From Acytostelium subglobosum LB1 (Eukaryota; Evosea; Eumycetozoa; Acytosteliales; Acytosteliaceae): a stretch of 64,000 bases of DNA. A program made the position numbers and the translations under genes. Positions within the stretch are counted from its first letter, which is position 1, and every line of letters starts with the position of its first letter. The notes under the pieces are model-generated. The model was not told the origin of the DNA. It made no database searches and saw only the letters and a program-made list of their open reading frames with translations. The DNA is taken from NCBI RefSeq assembly GCF_000787575.1, contig NW_012236519.1, positions 764,256 through 828,255 of the forward strand, read 5' to 3'. Positions 1 to 11,940 of the stretch are shown piece after piece.

Positions 1-2431
1 TCGTCTCCACCGAGTGCAGCATAATGCTGAAGGCCATTGCAAGTGCCATCCTGATGGATGGGCAGCGAGCTCAGGAACTCCTCGGGCTTGGGGCTACGCA
101 AGGCGTCGGTCAGTTCGATACACGCGGCAAGTGTCTGCCATGGACTGTCGGCCTTGAGCCACCATTTGCGACCCTTTAGAGGGTTGTCGGCAGAGTCGAA
201 TATGTCGTCCATGTGCTCCTCGGTGAAGGCAATACGGTCCTCAAACGACACCTTGTCTACACCGTACACATTGGCTACCTGAACGCGGAGCCACTGCAGA
301 CCACGCGCGCCCAGCGGCTTGGCTTCGGCGAAGCGCAGCATCGAACGACAGAGGTCTGAACCCATATGATTGAGATGTGGAGGGATGGGGTAGGAACGAC
401 CACGGAAGTCGATGTTGTGGGGGAAGTAGAACTTGTAGTCATGCAACTGCTTTGCCACGTTGAGTTTGTACACGGTGTCGCAACGCAGTGAGTGGAGGTT
501 GGCATTGAGCGTCTTGATCTTCTTGACATTCTTGCTGTGCTGTTTCTTCATCTCGAGGTCTGTTGTAAGCTTCTCTGGGTCGGCCGCCACTGGCTGCTCA
601 AAGTTGAAACGACTTGGCAACTCGGCGATTCCGCCGCCTGCCTCCCATGCCTCGACAATCACGTCCACAACCTTCTTGTTGGTCTTCCATGGCAATGATC
701 CAAGAATATTCAATCCTTCATATATGTTTGAAATGTCCACTTGGTATAATGATGTTCTTTGTGTCTGTGATCTGTTGTTGAGTGGCGACAACGTGTGGCG
801 TCAGGAGAATGATCATGTCATGGTAGTGATTGGGAAATGGATACTTACATGGCTCTCATGATGAAGTTTGGATAGGACATGTAACAACCTTCGTGGGGAT
901 TCACCCATGGCTGTGGTCTGGTGACCATTGGCAGTAGACGTGCGTTCATAGCCTCGCGCAGGAAGTGACCCTCGTCAATCATCTCGAATATGCTCTCGTG
1001 GCACTTGACCACGTACACCTTGCGACCATTCTCATAAGTCTGATCGCGGTAGAATGCCGGCACGAGATCGCCCTTCACATCGCTGTCGCTGTACTTGTTG
1101 ACCTGACATGTGTCCATGACGATCTTGAGCATGAAGTTGCCAAGCTGTGTGACGATCTTGGTCTCGCTGGCCAGATTGTGATAGCGCTTGCGCATCTCGT
1201 TCTGCACGCGGTTCACCGACAGCACCAGTCCGTTGTATGGTTTGGTGATGTGCTTGTAGAGCTTGCGGTCGTGCTCCTTGATCACGGCCAATTGGTACTC
1301 GGCCAGCAATGCCTCGCCAATCGACTCGATCACTGCGTTGAATGTGGCGCCCTTCATGGGGTCGATTAGCAGCGCCGACATGAGCTGGTTGAGCGAGATC
1401 AGCGCCACCTTGTTGTGGGGCAGCGAGTCGAGCACGAGACGCGCCGAGGGCAGCACCTCGAATATCTTGTCCAGGTTGTCGTCGCGGGTCTTCATGTCGA
1501 TGAGCAACTCCTCGGACTCGCTCTTGCGCATTCTGTCCAGCTCTATCTTGGTCTTGTCAATCAGAGGCGTGTAGAACTGGTACATCACGTCCTTGATGGG
1601 TTTCATGCCAGACGCGCGATTGATCAGCGACGTGTCGTTGACCAGCGAGCGGTAGTTGTTGCGTGCTGTCTCTGTGGCCTGCAGCTCAAACTCGGTCTGC
1701 ACCTTGACGAGGTCGGCCAAGTTCTCGGCGGACTCCTCAGAGACAGAGGCATCGGCGCGCATGATCTCCTCTAGACGCGACAACTCTTCGGTCAGGTCGA
1801 ACATTGGCTCGAGCTCATCAACGCGTTCCAATTCGGTGGGGTCATTGAATGGGTCGAGATCGGCGAATCGCGAAGTAGTCTCTTCCTCCTCGCCCGACAT
1901 TGTCTTTATCAACTTGCGCATACTATCCAACAACTCTTTGTCCTCATCTGTCTGCTTGTAATTCTTTAACTCGTCCATTGTTAAAGATGGTTGTTGTTCT
2001 TCATCTTCAATGTTGTTGATGTTGGCTATATTGTTGTCATTGAAGTTGGCAATGTCGTCTATATTACTTGATGTTGTGGCAGTTGATGTTGTGCGACTCG
2101 CGTCTACACTTTGTTGTTTTGGTCCTCTTCTACGTCTTGTCTTTGTTGGTGCGATGTTGGTGGGGGTATCATCAGTCGTAGTCGTCGTCACATCATTAGC
2201 GGTCGAGGAGGTATAATATCTAATGAATGTTGATGATGTTGTATTTATATTATTATTACTACTAATACTTGTTATCTTGTTAACAAGTGATGATGATGAA
2301 TGTTGTAACGGAGTATGATTGAGTGATTGTTTGATTGACTGTGTGAAAGTGAATGGTGAATGAGGAGTCTTTAACGATGTACACAATGTTCTAATGCACT
2401 GTCTAGAGTGCGCTTGTAACATAGATGCCAT
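1..2431 (-). CDS. rpmA: mitochondrial DNA-directed RNA polymerase (T7-type), 5' part
   Basis: Single-subunit phage-type RNA polymerase that transcribes mitochondrial DNA. Exon 1 is 2431-849 and exon 2 runs from 771 off the window edge; the 77-bp intron (848-772) has donor GTAAGT and acceptor CAG, and splicing restores the frame. The start is the ATG at 2431 (MASMLQAHSRQ), which opens an Arg/Ser-rich presequence suited to mitochondrial import; the reading frame is open further upstream but looks like leader. An acidic, Thr/Asn-rich linker precedes the conserved core. Seen directly: LPMVTRPQPWVNPHEG, the family's N-terminal-domain/core junction, and at the window edge HQDGTCNGLQHYAALGGD, the signature around the catalytic region. 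The C-terminal third, with the rest of the active site, lies outside the window. About 784 residues are visible. It is divergent from the SIN1 gene across about 930 bp. The identification is firm; the symbol follows D. discoideum usage. Confidence 0.93.
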
Positions 2432-3362
2432 ATCTATGTGTGTACCTCTATATATATATCTATCTATCAATACTGCAATGAATGAATGAATGAAAGAGTA
2501 CACGTAATAACACTCTATGCACTTTAGTAAAATGACGAGTTTTTGTCGTTCGTTTTTTTGTTTGTTTTGCAATCTTTTAAGTTATTTTGCAAAATAAGAT
2601 GTGGGTATCTATCTATCCTAAATGATTGTGTGGGACTATCCCTATCACAACCATTCATCTCTGCCATCACAACAACAACTACAACATATCTTTATCCGTC
2701 TGTTTCAACACACACTTACACATAAACATTAATATATCTACAGATGTTCAATGAATGATCAGCGAGTGATCCCAAATCAATCTGTGATTTAGTCTGATCG
2801 GATCACCCCCTCATTCTCAACCAAACCATCACTACCAAAACACACACTTACATGTGTTAAGTGTTAATTAATTAATTCAACACATCAAAAGGGTGTTGGT
2901 TAAGTTGATTGAGTAGGGGTATTCTATCACACATTCACACAGAGTACGAGGCTAAAGAGGGCTCTTATTACCATGGCACACCAATCTATCTCCTTCATCC
3001 ATGACACACACACACTGTTTAACAATGGAAGGTGGAGTGTGTGTTGATGACATGACTGGGTGATTGATTAGAGTCAACGAATCAATCAACACTTACACAC
3101 ACATCCCTCAACATAAATAACAACCAGGTGATGTGTAATAATGGGGTTTGTGTGCCTGCCTCCTATCGATGAACCATGATTGTGGTCTCCAACATACATC
3201 ATACATTGGATTGATTGATTGATTGATAGATTGATCAACGTCATCTTACTACAAAACTCCACTTACAAATATTACTACTACATTCCTATAACTTATAACT
3301 CTCCATCCACAAGGATATTCCAACTTTTTCCATCTTCCTCCAACTTCCAACTTTTGCAAAAC
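2432..3362. other. divergent intergenic region (rpmA / SIN1 promoters)
   Basis: About 930 bp between two diverging genes. It is AT-rich, with CA/AC runs, a TTAATTAATTAA stretch near 2865-2876 and TGAT-type repeats just before the SIN1 start. It has no plausible open reading frame or RNA gene and presumably holds both promoters. Confidence 0.5.
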
Positions 3363-6300
3363 ATGATTGAAGACAGTCTTCATAATCACCAACATCATCA
3401 ATCAGCAGGAGATGTACAAATATTGAATCCAATAACAACAACAACAACAACAACATGTGATCTAAGGACAATAGAGTCGCGACAACACTATCAAGTCGAT
3501 GATGCTTCCAGATATGCCAACAATGAACAAGATACCGTTCAAACTATTTTGGTCAACTTGAAGTCCTTCTTGACCTCTCTGGAATCACTATCCAATCAGC
3601 TTACAATGGCACGTCCAATCGATATCCGACACACAACAACCTTGCCAATACCACTACCAACACAAGCATCACAACCAGCATCATCAGATTGCTCAACATA
3701 TGCATCGATACAATCATGTCTCGACAGGGCATTCATCGTATTCACACAACTCTCAAATGAGCTAAACACTCAACTATCTTCACGCAACCGGATCATCAAC
3801 AACACATTCATATCACCAGATCCAGTGGCCTCAACATCCAGGTCATCAAACAGTACCGGCCAATCCAACACCATCAACTTCACATCAAACATCGACAGGC
3901 TACTCACCACACTCAAGATGCCAACAAAGGCCGATGCACTCCTTCCAGACCTCCCAGTCCCAGCCCCTTTCCTCGCCCCAGTCCCAGTCCCACTCCAAGA
4001 TATAACAATGCCAGCACTGAAGCCACAGTCCATCGGACAACAACGCAGTAGACTGAAGATTCCAGCACAGCTATCTGGCGCATCATCACTCATACTTACA
4101 GAGTCTGACATGTCTGAGGGACCATCACCGATCACACCACTAATGGCTGGGCTGTCCACATCGCGTTTGTCTAACAACAACAACACCGGGTTACGCTCTT
4201 GGCTAGAGGATGAGAAAACCCCTGCAGCAGCCGCAGCCGCCCAGCCACCAAAGAAGGAGATGTCAATCATGCCCTCGTTGAATGAAGAGGAGGAGGAGGA
4301 GGGATTGGAGAGCGAGTCAGGCTTGATGCCATCAATCATCATTGAACCGAACGATTCATCGTCCAATGCATTCATGCCCTCGTCTCCACCCATGTCTCCA
4401 TCACCCATGCAAGCACTGGCAACGAGTGAGCGTCAATGTCACTTGGACCCTGACCTCATGGATATTGGCTGCGGCGACGACGACGACTTTGAAAAGATAA
4501 GCTTCTCACGGCTCGAGAGGTCGATGACCGAGATCGCCGTCACTCGAATCCGCACAAACATGACAGACGATGCACTGCAACGACGAACTCAAAAGAGTGC
4601 TGCCATGCTATCGTTCATCCTCCAGGATCAGGCTGGAGGCCATACTCACACGGGTGCCCAGTCCCAATGTGCTGGCGATGCTCAGCATCCTGCCTCACCC
4701 ATTGAGACCTACCTGCCTATTGAAGAGGAGGACCTGTCTCATATGTATAGTGTGTACAAGGTGTCAACACAGAGCCGTGACAACAACAATAACAATGCCA
4801 CGGCCACAGGAGGAGGAGGAGGTGGTAGTGCTGCGGCCAACCCATTGGGATCATCGGCGACAGGTGCACGATTACAACGCGCGCCATCATCTGGAAACGC
4901 ACCCGCCAAGCAGACACAAGCAGGAGGCGGAGGTCTTGCCAACAATAATTTGCCCAGATTGGTGACCTTTGCCAAGCCCGACCCTCTGGCGCTGCCAACC
5001 ACCCAGTTCCAATTCGTCAAGGAGCGTGTCCCACGTCGCTGGCCAATGCTTGATGACCTTGATCTCACTGACTTGGATGACCTGGACGAGACCAGCACGT
5101 CCGACCCAGATACAGACACAATGTTCGAAGTGGACGCAGCTGTGGCCGCCATCCTGGACAATCCACCACCAGTGCCACCCACGACCACCACCCCGTCCAC
5201 AATCGTCAACAAGAACATTCACAATCTATCTATCAACACTGACCTGCTCAAGTCACCCGTGGCGTCCAAGCAGGTATCACCACGTTACTCTACCAACTCC
5301 CCGCGCATGTTCACACCAGTACGCTCATCACAACGACGCGCGCAGTCCATGAGCGGTCACTACAACTCTCTGCCATGGGTCGGCGCCAAACAGATACAAC
5401 TGTGCGTGTTTGTGCCCACTCAACCACAGTCCATGGTTGAGCTGGCCGTGGACGAGGATGCCACCGTAGACAAAGTGGTCACCGATGTGCTCGAGCTATG
5501 CCATCGCGAGAAACGCAAGATCCTATCGTACAGCACAGAGATGTTGTCTCCCGTGTCTCCAGCGCCAGTCTCGTTCAGCAGCGGCGGTGGCTCAAGTGGC
5601 GGCAACTCGCGAAGTGGTCCACACTGCAACAACAACAACAACAATGTAGCCACCACTGCCACACCAGTCATGACGCCATCTGCAGAGACTGTACCACAAA
5701 GCCCAAGTCTCAACAATGACAACGAGCTATCCTTTGGCTTCCTTACCGTACTCAATGCCAAGTACTACTCGCTACGCCAGTGTAACGACTATGGCGAGAT
5801 TGACAACGACATTGCCACACTTGATCGGACCACCGAGATGCGCAAGATCAAATGCTCAACCTTTGCCCTCACTCAGAACCTCAACTACACAAACATTGGT
5901 AAGTTCATGGCAACAAGCCCATTGAGTGATTGGAATCATTCCACTAACACACATACAGATCAATCAATGCCCCCGACTATATTTAGAGTACACATTGTGG
6001 CCTCGGGACCACTGACACATATTGGGGAGAAGAAGACACCTAACAGCAAGCCAGGTGGCAAGGACTCGATTGCAGTGCCTTACAATCCAAAGGCATCACT
6101 TACATCGATCAAGTCATTGGTGTGTCGCAAGGAGAAGGTGTCTGAAGATCTCTGTGTATTCATGTTGATGAACAATGAGATTGTTAATGACGAATCCATC
6201 ACACTTGAGGAGTTGGGTGTAGGAGACATCAAACTGATACACAACCAAGTTAGTAAAGTTATCCTGATTGGTCAATCATTCACTCGCTCAATCACTCACT

Positions 6301-6891
6301 CAATCAATCAATCACTAGAATCAAGTATACCAAAGTCAGCATCAGTGGTGGCAGAGTCTGGAAATGCCCCAAGGGCCATCACCAAGTTACTTGGACCAAT
6401 GTTCTTCTTCACGCCAGACACTGCTGGTGAGTTCAAGGTATGTATATCCAACGATCAGATATATGATCAAGATATACACTCACACCACACACTCGACCAA
6501 TCAATCAATGTAGCAATATCATGTTGTCAAAGTTAACAAGTTTGGAATATCAACGAATAGGATTATGGGCATTGATCAGGATAGGATAATACATTCGATT
6601 GTTTCTGAGCCCAGTGGTAATGGTGGACAATCTGGTAATAGTAGTAGTCTTACACCAAAGAAGACATTGAGACGAAGGACATTCAGTTCATCACGACTCA
6701 AGACTCCTATACAACCGATGAAGGATATTATACAGGTTGGAACCAACTCGAACAAACCCAATAGTTTCTACATCAAGTTTAAGGATGGCAAGATGTCCGA
6801 GTTCTACTCACATGACTCTGAGGAGATAGTGGCCAAGATACAATTCATCATCAAGGAGAACCGTAACAAGATCAAGAATGAAGAGTACTAA
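3363..6891 (+). CDS. ripA: SIN1/RIP3, Ras-binding subunit of TORC2
   Basis: TORC2 subunit that binds Ras and recruits AKT/PKB-type substrates; in Dictyostelium RIP3 acts in chemotaxis and cAMP relay. Exons: 3363-5898, 5959-6252, 6319-6437 and 6514-6891, giving 1108 aa; the first two introns (60 and 66 bp) are multiples of three, so the frame also reads through them. The start is the ATG at 3363 (MIEDSLHN), because upstream sequence is TGAT-repeat leader. The first ~670 residues are low complexity (T, S, P, acidic). A CRIM domain spans roughly 675-845, marked by KQIQLCVFVP and YGEIDNDIATLDR and interrupted by a Ser/Gly/Asn insert. A Ras-binding domain (about 850-940, IFRVHIVASGPL) follows. The PH domain (about 955-1105) contains FFFTPDTAGEFK, QYHVVKVNKFGIS and FYIKFKDGK. 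Domain order matches SIN1 exactly. It is longer than the ~840 aa D. discoideum protein because of the N-terminal tract. Confidence 0.92.
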
Positions 6892-7656
6892 TTTGGAATG
6901 GAAAGTCGCGCGCCAATCCATTCAAACTTTTTGTTCAAATAATATAATATATAAAAAATAATTTACACAACAATGATGATGATGATGATCATTGGGCTGC
7001 TCCACAAAACTACAATCTCCCAATGCATCTCAGTTCCAGGCCCAAGTCGACATGATGCCAGGTGATCTTGGAAATAGGTACATGAGTGTTGGCAATCAAT
7101 CTCAACCAATTATTGCATTGTAATTACATACTACACAGCCCGATCACAGGATATTGGGGTTAACCATTCAGTCTTGAAAAGGCTGTTTAGAACAACACGT
7201 TTGAACCAACATGGCACCTCACTTCTGATCACTCACTCACTATTACTGACAATCACACACACTGGAAACAAACACACTCACTCTACATCACATGATCATA
7301 AGACAAAAATAGAGGCACTACCACTAATTCGGCCTTGTGGATGTGTGACAATGACAATAGCCTGTTGATGGATGAGATAGGCCTAAGATGGTGGTCAACA
7401 ATGTAATATCATTCGTTAAGATGTAACGGTAACCGTCAATTTGAACAAGGTGGAGGTTGTGTAGCGCATCATTGAATTAGTGATTGAGCAAGTGATTGAG
7501 TGATGAGTTACAAACGACTGATCAGGTACTTAAGTCAATACATGTAGTTGTTGACTATTCAGATCAATCAATCAATCAATTATCTGTATTACTATTATTA
7601 ATATTATTTATTATTTATTTATTTGTTGTTGTATTTGTAAATACATTCATTAAAAA
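6892..7656. other. intergenic region upstream of expansin-like gene
   Basis: About 765 bp. It includes a short coding-like stretch around 6990-7125 (a 40-residue open segment ending QSQPIIAL, with no credible start), which may be a gene scrap. A palindromic ACGGT-A-ACCGT element lies about 225 bp before the expansin-like start, and there is a GCGCGCCAATCCA 13-mer at 6908-6920. No complete gene is seen. Confidence 0.45.
7426..7436. promoter_or_regulatory. palindromic AACGG (Myb-type) element
   Basis: ACGGTAACCGT is an 11-nt perfect inverted repeat centred on an A, so each strand offers a TAACGG/AACGG core as bound by Myb-family factors. It lies 221 bp upstream of the expansin-like start codon. 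The palindrome is seen; factor binding is inferred. Confidence 0.3.
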
Positions 7657-8514
7657 ATGAAGCAACCAATCAATCAATCAAACATTATCAATATACTACT
7701 TTGTATCATATTGTTACAACATGTCGCCAATGCCTTTGCCCCATGCTCCAAGAACGATGATAAAGACCCCCAACAGAACTGTGACATAACATATTATGAC
7801 ACACCAGATGCCGGTGCCTGTAATTATGGTCCATTATTTGGTGATACTGGACCCAAGACCAACAATATAGTTGCCATAAATACCGCCTACTTCAAAGATG
7901 CCCAAGCCTGTGGATCATGTTATAAAGTGACCGGCCCATCAGGCACCATCACAGTGATAGCTACAGATGAGTGCCCAGCCAAGGACAACGTACAATGGTG
8001 CTCTGGACCCAACATCCACTTTGATCTCAACAAACCAGCTTTTGATGAGATTGGTGAGATTGTCAAGGGTTTCTACCTTGGACTGAACTTTACGATGGTA
8101 CCTTGTGACTTTGGTGGCAACCTCAAGATCAAGGTCAAAGCTGGATCAATGCCAGGATGGGCTCAATACCTAGTTTATAATCATCGTGTTCCTGTCAAGT
8201 CTTTGGCAATCAAGGTTGGAGGCAGTATGGGATATGTTGATCTACCACGTGAGCGTTACAACTACTTCACATCAACAATCAATACTCCAGGCAACTTCAC
8301 ATTACGTATAACATCAATCTTTGACGAGGTCATTGAGTATCCAATCAACAAGGTATCTGGTGGATCCTCCTATGACACCAACGATCAATTCAATGTCTGG
8401 GGTGATATTGGATGTGTCCTGCCATCATCTGCACCATCTATCTTTGCAACACCCACTTTGGCTACCCTTATGATACTCCTGTTAATCAATCAATTAATAA
8501 TATTAATAATATAA
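7657..8514 (+). CDS. expansin-like secreted/GPI-type protein
   Basis: Single-exon 285-aa protein of the dictyostelid expansin-like family, proposed to loosen cellulose-containing walls of stalk and spores without hydrolysis. A signal peptide (about 1-26, ending HVANAF) precedes a double-psi beta-barrel domain (about 35-150) with Cys pairs, the segment ITYYDTPDAGACNYG, ACGSCYKVTGP, the Asp-containing TDECP, and NIHFDLNKPAF, which corresponds to the HFDL motif of expansin domain 1. A second beta-sandwich-like region follows (about 155-250). The last ~20 residues are strongly hydrophobic (LATLMILLLINQL...) with almost no cytosolic tail, after a small-residue stretch SSAPS; this suggests a GPI-anchor signal or membrane tail rather than a freely secreted protein. 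It stands alone, tail-to-tail with the next gene 66 bp away. Confidence 0.85.
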   Translation: MKQPINQSNIINILLCIILLQHVANAFAPCSKNDDKDPQQNCDITYYDTPDAGACNYGPLFGDTGPKTNNIVAINTAYFKDAQACGSCYKVTGPSGTITVIATDECPAKDNVQWCSGPNIHFDLNKPAFDEIGEIVKGFYLGLNFTMVPCDFGGNLKIKVKAGSMPGWAQYLVYNHRVPVKSLAIKVGGSMGYVDLPRERYNYFTSTINTPGNFTLRITSIFDEVIEYPINKVSGGSSYDTNDQFNVWGDIGCVLPSSAPSIFATPTLATLMILLLINQLIILII

Positions 8515-8580
8515 TTTCATCTAACTAATTTATTTAAATAAAACTAAACTTTGAACCAAGCAACAATGTCCTAAGATTGA

Positions 8581-9093
8581 TCAAGGATACATAAAGAATA
8601 TGAATAATAATAATAATGATATGAATGATACTATTGAGAATACTACTGTTAAGATGAATCCGATTGCAGTTTGTTTAAAGTCGTCTAATGCCACAGTCTC
8701 AGGATGCCTAGTTCTGTAATAACATGTGATCGAAGTCCTACTCTGACATATCTCCTCTCCTAATGTTGGATCTGTTGCCCAATATGAATTATCTATCTGT
8801 GAATTTGTGTAATTCTTTCCTTCATACTCGAGATCAAAGGTGAACAGACACATGTAGCACTCGAAATATACTCTAATTGGTCTACTATCACTGAATATGG
8901 GGAAGCGTGATGATTGGCGAGGACCTGGTCCTCCACATACACTTTCAACTACTTTGTAATTTGCAATTAAACATTTAGTTGTCACTGTTTCATTCTCTTC
9001 ATTACAATATAGAACTATTCCAGTGATCAGTATACCTAATGAAATAATAGTAAATACCAAAATAATATTAAATATTGTTTTAGACCTTGTCAT
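8581..9093 (-). CDS. two-TM protein with Cys-rich ectodomain (family member 1)
   Basis: 170 aa, single exon. The N-terminal TM helix is about residues 9-29 (IILVFTIISLGILITGIVLY), the C-terminal TM helix about 145-168, and the loop between them is about 115 residues. The loop has about seven Cys and the pattern CLIANY...C...ECYMC...YEGKNYTNS...EEICQ...TCYYRTRHPETV. The same spacing recurs in three tandem genes at 36.6-39.0 kb, so this is a real, dispersed gene family. N-x-S/T sites in the loop suggest glycosylation and an outside location. The layout and the C-F/Y-Y-x-P-x-x-V element resemble BK-channel beta subunits, but I see no proof of homology. Function unknown. Confidence 0.7.
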   Translation of the reverse strand: MTRSKTIFNIILVFTIISLGILITGIVLYCNEENETVTTKCLIANYKVVESVCGGPGPRQSSRFPIFSDSRPIRVYFECYMCLFTFDLEYEGKNYTNSQIDNSYWATDPTLGEEICQSRTSITCYYRTRHPETVALDDFKQTAIGFILTVVFSIVSFISLLLLFIFFMYP

Positions 9094-9423
9094 TATTATT
9101 TGTTGTGATTGTTTGAATTAAATATATACAGTTATTATTTTTTATTATTAATTCTACTTTAGAAGTAAGGACCAATCCAATCAAATCCAATCCAATCCAA
9201 TCAAACTGATATTCAAATTAAGGAATGTTGTTTTTTGTTTATTTTTAATTTAATTTTAATTTCACACAACAATTGAAACGAACGACACAAACTTTGAAAG
9301 ACGTGTCGTTTTTTGATCTCTCAATGAACGTTCTTTATTGTCTCTATCACATATCACAGAAGTAATTTATAACTTTATTACTTAAACATACACTCACCTC
9401 ACTACATACACCACATATACACA
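9094..9423. other. divergent intergenic region
   Basis: 330 bp between the two-TM gene (-) and the L1-domain gene (+). It contains CAATC/AATCC pentamer repeats near 9176-9205 and AT-rich runs. It presumably holds both promoters; no gene is visible. Confidence 0.45.
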
Positions 9424-11294
9424 ATGGTCGGAACAACAGTCACTACTACTCCAGCAACCATCGAGCAATGCATCCCATTTGTAAGTATCAAGCGAATGAT
9501 CGAATGATTGAAAGAAAGAATGATTGAATGACCATTGATTGATACTGACATGTTACGTGCTTACTTTATTGAATGAAATAGATGGTCAAGGCATTGACTG
9601 AGCTCAAGAAGTTCTCACAGAAGAAGAATGATACAGCACTGTTTGATAGCGATGTCAGCTCTGTTCAGTTGAGCTTCCTCCCAGCCAAAGCATACCACCT
9701 CGACTCCACTAAGCCTTTGGTCGTGTATGTCATCAATGAATGAACGAATGAGTGATTGAACATCATTGCTAACATCATGATACCATAACATATCTAGCAC
9801 TCTTCCACATGCATCAGAGTCAAAGGTTGACATCTGTGTCTTTGTCCCAGTTGCAAACAAGGAGGCCATCGAGCAGAAGCTCGCCGCCGCCAACATCACC
9901 GCCAAGGTGTTGACCATCAACGAGATCTTCTCAGAGTACCGTCAGTTTGTTGACAAGCGCAAGCTCAGAGACTCATACGACCTCTTTGTTGCACACAGCT
10001 CACTCTACAACGTCCTCCACAAGGGACTTGGCAAAGTATTCTTTGGATCTAGAGCAAAGTATGTTAATCCATTCGAAGGCGATTATTCATGGAATCATAA
10101 CTAATCATTCAATCAATCATTCAATCACCAATCATCCATCTGGTCACTCAATCAATCAATTCNAATCAATCCAGGACACCTTTGGTTATGGATCTCACCA
10201 TGGACTCGACTATTGCAAAGTTAAAGAATGCCAACAGGATCTCTCAGATCAAGTTGCTCGGCAAAGAGGGCTTCACTGCTCACGTCGGTGATATCTCACT
10301 GAGCCCAGCTAATCTCAAGGCCAACGCTGAGTTTGTTCTCAAGACCGTCGTATCACACTACGCCGACAACATCAACAGTTTCAGATCGATTGGTGTCAAG
10401 ACCCAAGAGTCACCCAACTTGCCAATCTTTAGCCAATTGAAGGCTGACCAGACAATGAAGGAGGCTAGCGAGGAGGAGGTCGAGGAGGAGGGGGAGGTTG
10501 AGGAACCAATCATCACAGAGGAGCAGCCAAAGAAGAAGCTGAAGGCTACCACCCCAGTCAAGGGCAAGAAGGCTGTTGAGGAGCCAGCTGCTGTTGAGCC
10601 ACCAAAGCCAACTACCCCAATCATCAAGAAGAAGGCTGCTGCTACTGCCGCTGCTGTTTCCACCCCAAAGGAGACTACCCCAAAGGCTGTCGAGGCTCCA
10701 AAGGAAGCCACACCAAAGAAGTCTGCTCAGACTCCAAAGAAGGGTGCTGCTCCAGTTGAGGAGAAGGTCGTTGAGGCTCCAAAGGAAGCCACCCCAAAGA
10801 AGGGTGCTAAGAAGGCTGCTGCCGCTGCTGCCCCAGTTGAGGAGAAGGTTGAGGCTCCAAAGGAAGCCATCACAAAGAAGGCTGCTCAGACACCAAAGAA
10901 GGGTGCTGCTGCTGCTGAGAAGGTTGTTGAGGCCCCAAAGGAGGCTTCACCAAAGAAGCCTGCTGCTGCCAAGAAGGCTGCCCCAGTAGCTGCTGTTGTT
11001 GCCCCAGTCGTGGAGGCACCAGCACCAGCCAAGAAGGCTGCTGCCGGAAAGAAGGTTGCCACCGCTGCTGTTGAGACTGCTGAGCAAGTCGCCTCCCCAG
11101 CTGCCCCAGCCAAGAAGGCTGTTGTTAAGAAGGCTGTCGCTCCAGCTGCCGCCGAGACCACCACCACCACCGTTACATCCACCAAGAAATCAACTCCAAC
11201 CACCACTACTACCGATTCAAAGGCAGCTCCAAAGAAGGCTTCTGTCGCCGCTGCTCCAGCCAAAGCTGCCGGAGGTGTCAAGAGAAAGCTCTAA
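9424..11294 (+). CDS. ribosomal-L1-domain nucleolar protein with Lys/Ala-rich tail (RSL1D1/Cic1-like)
   Basis: Exons 9424-9480, 9582-9724, 9798-10058 and 10175-11294 join in frame to 526 aa. Residues ~20-250 form an L1-type fold: QLSFLPAKAYHLDSTKPLVV, then VTLPH and VDICVFVP, a linker FVAHSSLYNVLHKGLGKVFFGSRAKTP of which only parts matter, and a second half ending in IGVKT. This matches the RSL1D1/Cic1/Utp30 group, which acts in 60S or pre-rRNA maturation in the nucleolus, rather than a true ribosomal L1 protein. An acidic hinge (EEEVEEEGEVEE) follows. The C-terminal ~250 residues are an (A/P)KK-rich histone-H1-like repeat (units such as EAPKEATPKK), ending KRKL. One ambiguous base (N) lies at 10163 inside intron 3. 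Which L1-domain paralogue this is remains open. Confidence 0.8.
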
Positions 11295-11940
11295 ATAATA
11301 ATAATAATTATAAACATTGCGTAACTTAATCATTTGTTTGTTTCGTTGACTGGTTGCCTTACTGCGGGAGGGTCGTCAACATTGATACCATTTATTGTCG
11401 CTTTGATGAACCATCACCAATGCCAAGCATGACTTGTTGTTGTGTTGGCTGCCACAGCCAGTGTGTGATTGATATATAAATTGAATGAATGGAGGATGAG
11501 AAGGGGAGGGGACTGATTGGAAGCGGAGCAGAACTGAACTGTCAATCGATGTCAAAGTCGAGGTGATAATACTGAGGAGATACTGAATACTGAATGAATG
11601 AATGGACCTGGAGGAGAAAGAAGAGAAAGAGACGATGAAAGGAGGGAGGAGGGTATGGTGGATTAATGAAGAGTAGGGGGAGGAGGAGCTGAGAAGAAGA
11701 GCCAAGGAGGGAAGATGTAGGTAGGATATGAAGAGGGGAATAGGGGAGAAGAAGACAGAAGACAAGGCACACCATGGTTTGATTGATTGATTGAGCTAGA
11801 CAAGACAAGATACATAAATAACTTACCATTTATACTATACAATGTGCTGGCGATGTGAGTGTCCATCAGCGGTAGTCCATCCATCCAAACATGAATCCAA
11901 CGATCGTGCAATTGTTAACCAGTGATGATGATGATGATGA
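11295..11940. other. convergent intergenic region with polypurine tract
   Basis: About 645 bp between two convergent genes. From about 11605 to 11790 the + strand is overwhelmingly A and G (runs such as GGAGGAGAAAGAAGAGAAAG). On the minus strand a good donor GTAAGT at about 11827, just after the Cys-rich gene's stop, could reflect a 3'UTR intron. No protein-coding gene is supported. Confidence 0.4.

Noticed and set aside
2432-2572. Upstream extension of the mitochondrial RNA polymerase start
   Set aside because: The extra residues are AT-rich leader-like sequence and would bury the mitochondrial presequence.
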